DNA of 64,000 bases from DASQPR01 sp963836775 (GTDB taxonomy: Bacteria > Actinomycetota > Actinomycetes > Mycobacteriales > Micromonosporaceae), in NCBI GenBank assembly GCA_963836775.1, contig CAWIKR010000003.1, forward strand, positions 1,922,001 through 1,986,000, in the 5' to 3' direction. Position numbers and translations under genes: made by a program. Positions 19,174 through 26,301 of this stretch are shown piece by piece. The notes below the pieces were generated by a model, which saw only the letters and a list, made by a program, of their open reading frames with translations, did not search any database and was not told where the DNA came from. Each line of letters begins with the position of its first letter. The stretch's first letter is position 1.

Positions 19174-19341
19174 GGGACACCTCGGGGTGATCAAGCCGGA
19201 ATCGCCCACCGGACGTCGGTCCACGGTGGACTCGCGCGAGCGCCGTCGGTGGCGGTCGCGGTTTGCGGGCTCGATCAAGACAGCACGCGGTCACGTTAGA
19301 ACCGGGCGTGGCGTGGCCTCAACCGATTAATTCAGGGCCGA

Positions 19342-19470
19342 GAGTTCGAGGCCGGGGACGTCGGGGCCGTGACGTCGAGGCCGGGGACGTCGGACCGTGA
19401 CGTCGAGGCCGGGGACGTCGGACCGTGACTTCGAGGCCGGGACGTCGGGCCGAGACTTTTAGGCCGGGGG
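19342..19470. repeat. 28-bp tandem repeat, about 4.5 copies
   Basis: The unit begins GTGACGTCGAGGCCGGGGAC and ends GTCGGACC. It occurs at 19369-19396 and 19397-19424 exactly, and with changes at 19342-19368 and 19425-19451, plus a partial copy to 19470. Each unit holds one GACGTC palindrome or derivative. It fills most of the 317-bp gap between the methyltransferase promoter and the end of the intradiol dioxygenase gene. No gene is seen in this gap. Confidence 0.75.
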
Positions 19471-19490
19471 AGCGGAGCAGCGGCTCCGTC

Positions 19491-20345
19491 TCAGGCGTCC
19501 GGTGCCAGCACGATGTCGAACCGCACCCGGCACCAGGGCTGGTCCAGGACCCGCCCGTCGGGTGCGGGACCGGCCGGCTCCTCGATGAACTGCTTGACCA
19601 GCGACTGCTTGACCCCGAAGACGGCATCGCCGGCCAGATGCGGATCGCCGTCGACGAAGATGTGGGTGATCAGCTCCCGCATGCCGGGAGCCGTGGCCTT
19701 GAAGTGAATGTGGGCGGGCCGCATCGGTCCGCGCCCGGCGGCGGCCAGCAGCTCGCCGACCGGCCCGTCATCGGGAATCGGATATGGCGCCGGCCGCACC
19801 GACCAGAACGAGAACGATCCGTCGTCGGCGGCGAAGAGGTGACCGCGGGCACCAGGGTCGGCGTCGGCTCGCTGGACGTCATAGAAGCCGTGCTCGTCGG
19901 ACTCCCAGATCTCCAGCCGGGCGCCGGCGACGGCGGTGCCGTCGACGCCGCGTACGGTTCCGTCCACATAGCACGGTTGCCCGGCGGCCGAACCGGTCAA
20001 ATCGTCGCCGATTTCGAACCGCGGCGAGCCCTCGACGAAGAACGGTCCCAGCACGGTGGCCTCGGTCGCCCGCGGATTGGCGGGTGCGTTCACCGCGACG
20101 GTCGCCATCGACGCGCCGAGCACATCGGAGAGCAGCACGAATTCCTGACGCTGGTCGTCACAGGCGTGGCCGGTCCGGGTCAGGAAGTCGACTGCCGCGC
20201 GCCACTCGGCCTCGGTCAGCCGGGTCTCGTCGATGAACGCGTGCAGATGCCGCACCAGGCTCTCCATCACCGTCCGGAACCGGTCCGACGAGGCACCGGA
20301 GAAGCTCGCTGCGACCTCGTCGGTGAGCTGCTCGATCGAGCTCAT
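19491..20345 (-). CDS. Intradiol ring-cleavage dioxygenase (hydroxyquinol 1,2-dioxygenase type)
   Basis: The 284-residue protein has the N-terminal helical dimerisation domain (Dioxygenase_N) and the C-terminal intradiol beta-sandwich. The Fe(III) ligands expected for the family are present: Tyr in HGFYDVQ, Tyr in PAPYPIPDDG, and the two His of RPAHIHF. Length and the neighbouring maleylacetate reductase point to hydroxyquinol (1,2,4-benzenetriol) as substrate, giving maleylacetate. Catechol or chlorocatechol cannot be excluded from the sequence alone. Its ATG overlaps the stop of the upstream reductase gene (ATGA), so the two are translationally coupled. Confidence 0.88.
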   Translation of the reverse strand: MSSIEQLTDEVAASFSGASSDRFRTVMESLVRHLHAFIDETRLTEAEWRAAVDFLTRTGHACDDQRQEFVLLSDVLGASMATVAVNAPANPRATEATVLGPFFVEGSPRFEIGDDLTGSAAGQPCYVDGTVRGVDGTAVAGARLEIWESDEHGFYDVQRADADPGARGHLFAADDGSFSFWSVRPAPYPIPDDGPVGELLAAAGRGPMRPAHIHFKATAPGMRELITHIFVDGDPHLAGDAVFGVKQSLVKQFIEEPAGPAPDGRVLDQPWCRVRFDIVLAPDA

Positions 20346-21376
20346 CACATACCTCCGGCGTAGGCGCGGGACAGCAGGCCGATCAGGTCCGCGCGGCTCA
20401 CCGCCCGCGGATTGGACGACGGCACGGCCGGCAGGATGGCCTCCGCCGCCTCCGGGATCTGATCGGCGGCCAAGCCCAGATCGGACAAGCGTCGGGGTAC
20501 GCCCCATGAGCGGAGCCGCGCGAAGAGTGCCGGGATCGGGTCGCCGGCACCGAGCGCGTCGGCGATCCGCGCTCCCGCCTCCGGTGCCGCCGGAACGTTG
20601 AACGCCACCACGTGCGGCAGGACCACCGCGTGTGTGCCGGCGTGCGGCAGGTCGTAGCGACCACCGAGCACATGGCAGATCTTGTGATGCAGTCCCGAGC
20701 CTGCGGCCGCGAACACCTGTGCCGCCAGCATCGCGCCATGCAACGTGACCGAACGGGCCGCGGCGTCGTCACTGTCGTCGGAGAGACGGTCCAGGCCGGC
20801 GGACAGCTCGGTGGCGGCGCCGGTCGCGCGTACCGCTAGATCGGGGTTGATCTTCGGCGCCCAGAGGGCGTCGATCGCGTGCGCGAGCGCATTGACCCCG
20901 CTGGCCATCGCCTCGGCGTGGGGGAGTGAGGCGACCAGGTCGGGGTCGTAGATGACGACCCGTGGCGCCACCCGAGGGTCGGTGCCGGTGCGCTTCCCGG
21001 CCTGGTCGGTCAGACCCCACACCGGTGTCATCTCGGAGCCGGCATAGGTGGTCGGCACCGCGACAATCGGCAGCCCGGTGGTCAGCGCGATCGCCTTGGC
21101 GGTGCCGATCGCCGAGCCACCGCCGATGGCAAGGATCGCGTCGGCCGCGGAGATTTCGGCCGCGGCCCGGGCTGCTTCGGCGACCGGCACCGGCACGTGC
21201 GGGCGTACGCCATCGAAGGTCCCGCTGACGCGACCGCCGAGTTCGGCCAGCACCGGCGCCTGCCTATCCAGTTCCCGGCGGCCCGCCACCACCAGCAGCC
21301 GGTGTGCACCGAGCTGGTCGATTTCAGTGGCGAGATCGCGCACCGCACCGATCCCGAACACCACCCGGGGCGGCAC
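20345..21376 (-). CDS. Maleylacetate reductase (iron-containing alcohol dehydrogenase family)
   Basis: The 343-residue protein belongs to the Fe-ADH family. It shows the nucleotide-binding motif AILAIGGGSAIGTAKAIAL and the substrate/metal region VPTTYAGSEMT characteristic of maleylacetate reductases. The metal-region histidines are in NALAHAIDAL, SGLHHKICHVLGG and HAGTHAVVLP. It reduces maleylacetate to 3-oxoadipate with NAD(P)H. It lies between the citryl-CoA-lyase-like gene (1 nt upstream) and the intradiol dioxygenase gene (overlap), completing a hydroxyquinol lower pathway in one operon. Confidence 0.88.
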   Translation of the reverse strand: MPPRVVFGIGAVRDLATEIDQLGAHRLLVVAGRRELDRQAPVLAELGGRVSGTFDGVRPHVPVPVAEAARAAAEISAADAILAIGGGSAIGTAKAIALTTGLPIVAVPTTYAGSEMTPVWGLTDQAGKRTGTDPRVAPRVVIYDPDLVASLPHAEAMASGVNALAHAIDALWAPKINPDLAVRATGAATELSAGLDRLSDDSDDAAARSVTLHGAMLAAQVFAAAGSGLHHKICHVLGGRYDLPHAGTHAVVLPHVVAFNVPAAPEAGARIADALGAGDPIPALFARLRSWGVPRRLSDLGLAADQIPEAAEAILPAVPSSNPRAVSRADLIGLLSRAYAGGM

Positions 21377-21377
21377 G

Positions 21378-22160
21378 TCAGCCCCGCGGATCGTGGTAGA
21401 CGGCGTGCGACTCGACCTCATGGAAGATGTCGGCGGCGATCGGCTGCCGGATCTCCTCGGCGATGTGGCCGAGCAGGCCGGCACATCGGGCGAGCAGCAC
21501 CACGCCGCGCAGCAGCGGGGTCGGGAAGCCCAGGTCGGCGAGGATCGCACCGCAGGTGCCGGCACCGTTCAGCGGCAGGGTGCGGCCGAGCACATCCGGC
21601 GCCACCCGGCCGACCGCTTCGAAGAGAGCGAGATGTGGCCCGTCCTGGCCCTCCTCCCGGGCAATGCCGATCAGCACCGGCGTCCGTGGATCGCCATGTT
21701 TGTGCAGGTGATGGCCGAGCCCTGGGACAAAGCCGCCGGCGGCGCGGCGCCGGTCGATCGCTTCGCGCGCCAGAGCGTCGAAGTCGGCATCGGTGACCGG
21801 CGCCCTCGTCGAGGTCGCCAGTGCGGCGGCCAGGAAGGCTCCGGTGTCCTCGCTGACGCCGAGGAATCGGGAGCCGCCGCCGAGCAAGCCGGCGGCGAGC
21901 GCGCCCTGAATCGCATCGGGGGCACTGAGGTAGGTGAGCCGGGCCGCGATGGCGGTCGGCGTGAATCCGTGGTCGGCGAGCGCCACCAGCACCGCCTCGA
22001 AGACCCGTGCCTGCTGGGGTGTCGGGTCCTCAAGAGTGATCAGCCGGTAGGCGAGGTGGCCGAAACTGACCTTGCCGATCAGGTCAGCGGCCAGGTCGTC
22101 GCCGAACAGTGAGATGCGGTCGACGGTGGAGACTCCGAGCGCGGTCGGATATTCGGTCAT
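21378..22160 (-). CDS. Citryl-CoA lyase-like protein (citrate synthase family, small)
   Basis: The 260-residue product is much shorter than citrate synthase (about 430) and matches the citryl-CoA-lyase part of the family. GFVPGLGHHLHKHGDPR contains the catalytic-His region, with FEAVGRVAPDVLG and LPLNGAGTCGAIL also in the core. In this family the fold cleaves or forms a C-C bond alpha to a CoA thioester. Here it is one gene downstream of a class III CoA-transferase, so it may split a CoA-activated hydroxy-polycarboxylate made by ring cleavage. That substrate is an inference; simple citrate metabolism would be unexpected in this operon. Confidence 0.75.
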   Translation of the reverse strand: MTEYPTALGVSTVDRISLFGDDLAADLIGKVSFGHLAYRLITLEDPTPQQARVFEAVLVALADHGFTPTAIAARLTYLSAPDAIQGALAAGLLGGGSRFLGVSEDTGAFLAAALATSTRAPVTDADFDALAREAIDRRRAAGGFVPGLGHHLHKHGDPRTPVLIGIAREEGQDGPHLALFEAVGRVAPDVLGRTLPLNGAGTCGAILADLGFPTPLLRGVVLLARCAGLLGHIAEEIRQPIAADIFHEVESHAVYHDPRG

Positions 22161-22186
22161 GGCGCTGCCCTTCTGTCCCGGCCTAT

Positions 22187-22246
22187 ATCTCGCGGTGCTG
22201 GATCTCGCGGTGCTGGATCTCGCGGTGCTACATCGCGCCGTGCTGC
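22187..22246. repeat. 15-bp tandem repeat in operon gap
   Basis: ATCTCGCGGTGCTGG is repeated at 22187-22201 and 22202-22216. A near copy follows at 22217-22231 and a degenerate fourth at 22232-22246. It lies in the 102-bp space between the CoA-transferase stop and the lyase-like start, so it would be in the untranslated leader between two operon genes. Confidence 0.7.
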
Positions 22247-22262
22247 CTCTCTACGCTCGACC

Positions 22263-23405
22263 CTAGGCCGTCCCGGCGGCGAGCCAGGCGCGGATCTCGT
22301 CGCCATGTTCGTCGAGCCGCGGCGGGGCCAGGTGATAGCGGGCCGGCGTCGCGGACATCCGGATCGGATTGCGCACGGTCGGGATGCCGCCGGAGTCGAC
22401 CACCGGCTCCAGCCCGATCTCGGTAGCCAGCTCGACGCCACCGCGGACATCGTTGATCGGCCCGCACGGGATCCCGGCCGCGGTCAGGATGTCGAACCAC
22501 TCGTTCGCGGACCTGGTGGCGAGCCGATCGAGAAGAATCGGGCGCAGCGTCTCGCGGTTGTCGTTGCGGGCTCCGACGGTCGCGAATCGCGAGTCGTCCG
22601 CGACCGCCGCGATGTCGAGCACCTCGGCCAGGCGCCGGAACTGGGCGTCATTGCCGGCGATCACGATCAGCTCGCCGGCGCCGGTCGGCAGCGGTTCATA
22701 CGGGAACAGGGACAGGTGCGCGTTGCCCATCCGGTTCGGCACGACGCCACCGGCGACGTACGCCTCGGTCTGGTTCACCAGCGCCGACAGTGCGGTGGAC
22801 AGCAGGTTGGTCTCGATCTGCTGGCCCGCGCCGGTGACGTCACGGTGGTGCAGCGCGGCGAGGATTCCGATTGCCGAGTGCAATCCGGTCATCACGTCGA
22901 AGACCGAGATTCCGGCCCGGAACGGTGGCCCGTCCGGCGCTCCGGTGAGGCTCATCAGACCGGACACCGCCTGCGCGAGCAGGTCGTAGCCCGGCAACCG
23001 AGCGCCGGCCCCGGATCCGAACCCGCTGATCGAGCAGTAGATGACATCGGGCCGCCGGGCTCGCACCGACTCGTAGTCGAGACCGAACTTGGCCAGGCCG
23101 CCGGGTTTGAAATTCTGGATCATCACGTCCGCACGCGCGGTCAGCGCCTGCGCCGTCGCGAGGTCGCCCGGATCCCCGAGGTCCAGCACGATGGACCGCT
23201 TGTTGCGGTTGATGGCCAGGTAGTAGGTGCCGACGTCGCCGCGGGTCGGGGGCACCCAGTGACGGGTGTCGTCACCGGCCGGCGACTCCACCTTGATCAC
23301 GTCGGCGCCGAGGTCGGCGAGCAGCATGGTGGCGTAGGGCCCGGCGAGGACCCGGCTGAAGTCGGCCACCACGATGCCGTCCAGTGGTCCGCGGGCCTCA
23401 GTCAT
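22263..23405 (-). CDS. Class III CoA-transferase (CaiB/BaiF family)
   Basis: The 380-residue protein has typical family motifs: DFSRVLAGPYATMLLADLGADVIKVE at the start (two segments of the CoA-binding half), SIVLDLGD, IQNFKPGGLAKFG, and LPGYDLLAQAVSGLMSLTG, whose Asp is the catalytic residue that forms the mixed anhydride. It moves CoA from a donor such as succinyl-CoA to a carboxylate. It heads the minus-strand operon and has a CGGACA-N2-TGTCCG palindrome 22 bp before its start codon. The acceptor acid is unknown; an intermediate of the neighbouring ring-cleavage routes is likely. Confidence 0.88.
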   Translation of the reverse strand: MTEARGPLDGIVVADFSRVLAGPYATMLLADLGADVIKVESPAGDDTRHWVPPTRGDVGTYYLAINRNKRSIVLDLGDPGDLATAQALTARADVMIQNFKPGGLAKFGLDYESVRARRPDVIYCSISGFGSGAGARLPGYDLLAQAVSGLMSLTGAPDGPPFRAGISVFDVMTGLHSAIGILAALHHRDVTGAGQQIETNLLSTALSALVNQTEAYVAGGVVPNRMGNAHLSLFPYEPLPTGAGELIVIAGNDAQFRRLAEVLDIAAVADDSRFATVGARNDNRETLRPILLDRLATRSANEWFDILTAAGIPCGPINDVRGGVELATEIGLEPVVDSGGIPTVRNPIRMSATPARYHLAPPRLDEHGDEIRAWLAAGTA

Positions 23406-23426
23406 CTGCAACCTCCCGACGGCATA

Positions 23427-23440
23427 CGGACAACTGTCCG
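23427..23440. promoter_or_regulatory. Perfect inverted repeat CGGACA-AC-TGTCCG, candidate IclR operator
   Basis: The 14-bp palindrome (6+2+6) lies 22 bp upstream of the CoA-transferase ATG. The same sequence with one change (CGGACAACTGTACG) sits upstream of the divergent dioxygenase gene at 24402-24415. IclR-family proteins bind short palindromes of this size, and an IclR gene lies between the two sites. Confidence 0.6.
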
Positions 23441-23522
23441 GGAATTCCTCTCCGTCAGACTTCACCGCCGTGCCCGGCACTGTCAAGCCAGGTCGCGCGG
23501 CCCTCGCACCGGGCCGAGCGGC

Positions 23523-24335
23523 TCAAGCGGCGCTCGGATCGACCTCGAGGTGCGGCCCGGACTGCCACAGCGACCAATCGGCGCTGACCTCGCCGGCGGC
23601 CGTCAACAGCCGCGGCAGGTGGTCGTTGACCAGGGTCTCGACGCTGGTCTCGGCGGCGTGCACGGTGACGTTCATGGCGGCGCGGACAGCACCGGAGGCA
23701 TCCCGCACCGGTGCCGCGATCGATCGCACGCCGGGCGCCAGCTCCTCGTCGGCCAGTGCCCAGCCGCGAGCCCGCACCGTCATCAGCTCCTTGGTGATCG
23801 CCGTGGCCGATCGAGCCGGGAACGGCGGCAGGCCGGACCGGCTGGGCTCGGCCAGCGCCGCCTCAAGCTGAGCCGGCTCCAGCGCGGCCAGCAGAACCTT
23901 GCCCTGCGAGGTCTGCAGAGCCGGAAACCGGGTGCCGATCGAGACCCGCAGCGCGATGATCTTCGGGACCGCGACCCGCGCCACGTAGACGATGTCGGAG
24001 CCGTCCAGCTGCGCCATCGACGAGGACTCGTGGGTCTGCTCGACCAGCGCCGCGAGATGCGGCCGGGCCACGTCCCAGAGGCCGAGCGATCCGACGTAGG
24101 CGATGCCGAGCTGCATGACCCTGGGCGTCAGCGTGAACGAGCCGTCGTCGCCGCGGACGTAGCCCAGTTCTTCTAGAGTCAGCAGCAGCCGCCGAGCGGT
24201 GGGCCGGGCCAGGCCGGTCTCGGCCGCCACCTCGGCCAGCGACATCCGGGGCCGGCGCTCGCCGAAGCAGGTGAGCACGTCCAGGCCCCGGGCCAGGGCC
24301 TCCACGAAGTCCGGTCCGACACCGCGTCCGGCCAT
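23523..24335 (-). CDS. IclR-family transcriptional regulator
   Basis: The 270-residue protein has an N-terminal winged helix-turn-helix (LAEVAAETGLARPTARRLLLTLEELGYV) and a C-terminal IclR effector domain (MAQLDGSDIVYVAR, TSQGKVLLAA, GVRSIAAPVRDASG). The plan matches PcaR/PobR-type regulators of aromatic catabolism that bind a pathway intermediate. Its gene lies between the minus-strand operon it probably controls and the divergent dioxygenase operon, with a palindrome at each side. ATG 24335 is the likely start. Confidence 0.9.
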   Translation of the reverse strand: MAGRGVGPDFVEALARGLDVLTCFGERRPRMSLAEVAAETGLARPTARRLLLTLEELGYVRGDDGSFTLTPRVMQLGIAYVGSLGLWDVARPHLAALVEQTHESSSMAQLDGSDIVYVARVAVPKIIALRVSIGTRFPALQTSQGKVLLAALEPAQLEAALAEPSRSGLPPFPARSATAITKELMTVRARGWALADEELAPGVRSIAAPVRDASGAVRAAMNVTVHAAETSVETLVNDHLPRLLTAAGEVSADWSLWQSGPHLEVDPSAA

Positions 24336-24401
24336 TGTCGTCTCCCCGGGCTCTTGACACCGCCGCTTCCGACGGAGCATGGTCGAATCTCGACCGCTAG
24401 A

Positions 24402-24415
24402 CGGACAACTGTACG
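24402..24415. promoter_or_regulatory. Second IclR-type palindrome between divergent genes
   Basis: CGGACAACTGTACG is identical to the site at 23427-23440 except for one base in the right arm. The preceding base is also shared (ACGGACAACTGT). It lies 31 bp before the LigB-type dioxygenase start and 66 bp upstream of the IclR start, so it could serve both autoregulation and pathway control. Confidence 0.55.
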
Positions 24416-24446
24416 CGATTTCTTCCGGCGGTGAAGGGACCCGCTC

Positions 24447-25391
24447 ATGGCCGAGCTCGTGGCGATTCTGGCCACCACGCACCACCCGTTCTTCTACAAG
24501 ACCGCCCAGGTGCTCCGGGATAACCCGGACCAGGCACCGCCGTTCGCGGCCGAATGGGTGCGCAAGGTCGAGGCCTATCGCGAGACGCTGACGCGGGCCC
24601 GGCCGGACATCCTGGTGATGGTCGGATCCGACCACTTCCACCAGCTGTGGTTGGACAACATGCCGCAGTTCCTGGTCGGCAAGGCGCCGTTCTACGACGC
24701 CAACTACTACAACGAGGAGCGCGAGTTCGGCCTGCCGCGGCTGCTGCTCAAGGGGCACGAGGAACTGTCCGCGTACATCTTGAGGGAGGGCATCGACCGG
24801 GAGTTCGACCTGGCGTTCTCCAACGAGTTGCGGGTCGACCACTCGATCACGTGCCCGATCATCACAGTGCGACCGCAGAACGATCTGCCGGTGGTTCCGA
24901 TCTATACCAACATCTTCGCGCCGCCGCTGCCGCGGCCGGAACGCTTCGTGAAGCTGGGCCGGATGCTCCGCGAGCTGATCGACGCCTGGCCGTCGGAGCT
25001 GCGGGTGGCCGTCGTCGGCACGGGCCATCTCTCACTCGAGTTGGGCGGACCCCGACAGTTCGGTCCGCACGGCCCGGATCCGGAGTTCGACGCCAAGGCG
25101 GTGGAGTGGATCGCCAACGGTGACATCGATGCGTGCCTGGCCAACGTGACCCTGGACAGCCTGCACGCGCCCGGCAATGCGACTCACGGCTTCATGGACT
25201 TCATGCTGATGATGGGCGTCGCCGGATATCGCAAGGCCGATTACGCCGACAACCTCGACCTCTTCCACACCATGGAGGCCTACTTCACCTGGTATCCGAA
25301 CGGGGTCATTCAGACCGGCGCCACCCAGACCGGCACCACCCAGACCGGCACCACCCAGATCGGAGTCCCACAGATCGGAGTCGCGCAGTGA
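24447..25391 (+). CDS. LigB-type extradiol dioxygenase, catalytic (beta) subunit
   Basis: The 314-residue protein is a class III extradiol dioxygenase. ILATTHHPFFYK provides an early metal-site His region, MVGSDHFHQL and LRVDHSITCP are further His motifs, and AVVGTGHLSLELGG is a family signature. It opens catechol-type rings (protocatechuate, gallate or aminophenol type) using Fe(II) and O2. The next gene encodes a LigA-like alpha subunit overlapping by GTGA. The last 27 residues are a tandem TQTG/TQIG repeat made by a 15-bp DNA repeat, outside the normal domain. The actual substrate is unknown. Confidence 0.87.
   Translation: MAELVAILATTHHPFFYKTAQVLRDNPDQAPPFAAEWVRKVEAYRETLTRARPDILVMVGSDHFHQLWLDNMPQFLVGKAPFYDANYYNEEREFGLPRLLLKGHEELSAYILREGIDREFDLAFSNELRVDHSITCPIITVRPQNDLPVVPIYTNIFAPPLPRPERFVKLGRMLRELIDAWPSELRVAVVGTGHLSLELGGPRQFGPHGPDPEFDAKAVEWIANGDIDACLANVTLDSLHAPGNATHGFMDFMLMMGVAGYRKADYADNLDLFHTMEAYFTWYPNGVIQTGATQTGTTQTGTTQIGVPQIGVAQ
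25306..25388 (+). repeat. 15-bp repeat coding the C-terminal TQTG/TQIG tail
   Basis: The unit CAGACCGGCACCACC occurs about five times with drift (cagatcggagtc near the end). It produces QTGATQTGTTQTGTTQIG at the dioxygenase C-terminus. The repeat ends at the stop codon and overlaps the start of the next gene, suggesting recent slippage expansion at a coupled gene junction. Confidence 0.7.
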
Positions 25392-25750
25392 GCAGATACC
25401 TGTTGGACAAATTCCTGTTCACCGTCGACCGGGATCCGGAGCTGGTGGAGCGCTATCGGGACGATCCGGCCGGCACCGTCGCCTGGTGGGAGAGCGAGGA
25501 AGCGAACCGGATCCTCGGTTGCCATGGCGGCGAGGCGTCCACCTGGCTGAAGTTCACCGACGCCGAGCGGGACGCGCTGGCCCGGCATGACCACGTAGCG
25601 CTCTTCGAAATGGGTGCGCACCCGTTCCTGACGCTCACGCTGTGGATCGCGATGTTCGAACGCGACCACACCGAACCGCTGGCCATGCAGCTGGACTACG
25701 CGGCCAAGCTGTCGCAGTTCGCGCTGCCCTACCCGGACATTACGACATGA
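25388..25750 (+). CDS. LigA-like alpha subunit of extradiol dioxygenase
   Basis: The 120-residue all-helical protein resembles the small LigA-type subunit of protocatechuate 4,5-dioxygenase, or the LigA-like domain fused in gallate dioxygenase (LLDKFLFTVDRDPELVERY, TDAERDALARHD). In the family this subunit caps the active site of the LigB subunit. GTG 25388 overlaps the upstream stop (GTGA) and its stop overlaps the next ATG (ATGA), so dioxygenase subunits and the DoxX protein are translated as one coupled unit. Confidence 0.8.
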   Translation: MSRYLLDKFLFTVDRDPELVERYRDDPAGTVAWWESEEANRILGCHGGEASTWLKFTDAERDALARHDHVALFEMGAHPFLTLTLWIAMFERDHTEPLAMQLDYAAKLSQFALPYPDITT

Positions 25751-26301
25751 CCGGCATCAACATCGGCCTGCTGGTGCTGCGGCTCGGCGTCGCCGCACTG
25801 CTCTTCGGCCACTCCACGCAGAAGCTGTTCGGGTGGTTCCGGGGCGGCGGTCCGGCCGGGTCCGGCAAGCTCTTCGAGACGTGGGGATTCCGGCCCGGCG
25901 CCCGGCTCGCCGTGGTGGCCGGCGTGTGCGAGCTGCTCGGCGCTGGGTCGATCGCAATGGGCCTGCTGACGCCGGGAGGGTGCGCGCTGCTGATCGGCAC
26001 GATGACCGTGGCCGCTTCGCCGGCCGCTCGCAACGGCTTGTGGGCGCATCTCGGCGGCAACGAGGTGCCGGTCATCTACGCGTTCCTGGCCGCCGTCATC
26101 GCGTTCACCGGCCCGGGCCGGTTCAGCCTGGACCACGCCTTCGGCCTGACCGGCCTCGGTCATCTGCGGTGGGCCGCGATCGCTATCGCGGCCGGCCTGC
26201 TCGCCGCCGTTCCGATGTTGTTGCGACGCCGGGCCGCGCTGCGATCCGACGCCGCCACCGCACCTACTCCCTCCGCATCCGACAAAGAGGTCACCGCATG
26301 A
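25747..26301 (+). CDS. DoxX-family membrane protein
   Basis: The 184-residue protein has four to five transmembrane helices and the DoxX signature near the N-terminus (LRLGVAALLFGHSTQKLFGWF). DoxX-like proteins are four-helix membrane proteins, often near oxidoreductases, with poorly defined roles in redox or thiosulfate/quinone chemistry. Its coupling to the dioxygenase subunits (ATGA overlap) and to the amidohydrolase downstream (ATGA overlap) is the main clue. It may support electron supply or O2-stress protection of the dioxygenase, which is inference. Confidence 0.8.
   Translation: MTGINIGLLVLRLGVAALLFGHSTQKLFGWFRGGGPAGSGKLFETWGFRPGARLAVVAGVCELLGAGSIAMGLLTPGGCALLIGTMTVAASPAARNGLWAHLGGNEVPVIYAFLAAVIAFTGPGRFSLDHAFGLTGLGHLRWAAIAIAAGLLAAVPMLLRRRAALRSDAATAPTPSASDKEVTA

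Noticed and set aside
24336..25028. N-terminal extension of the IclR gene to 25028
   Set aside because: It would run antisense through the LigB dioxygenase; IclR N-terminus and length are normal from 24335.
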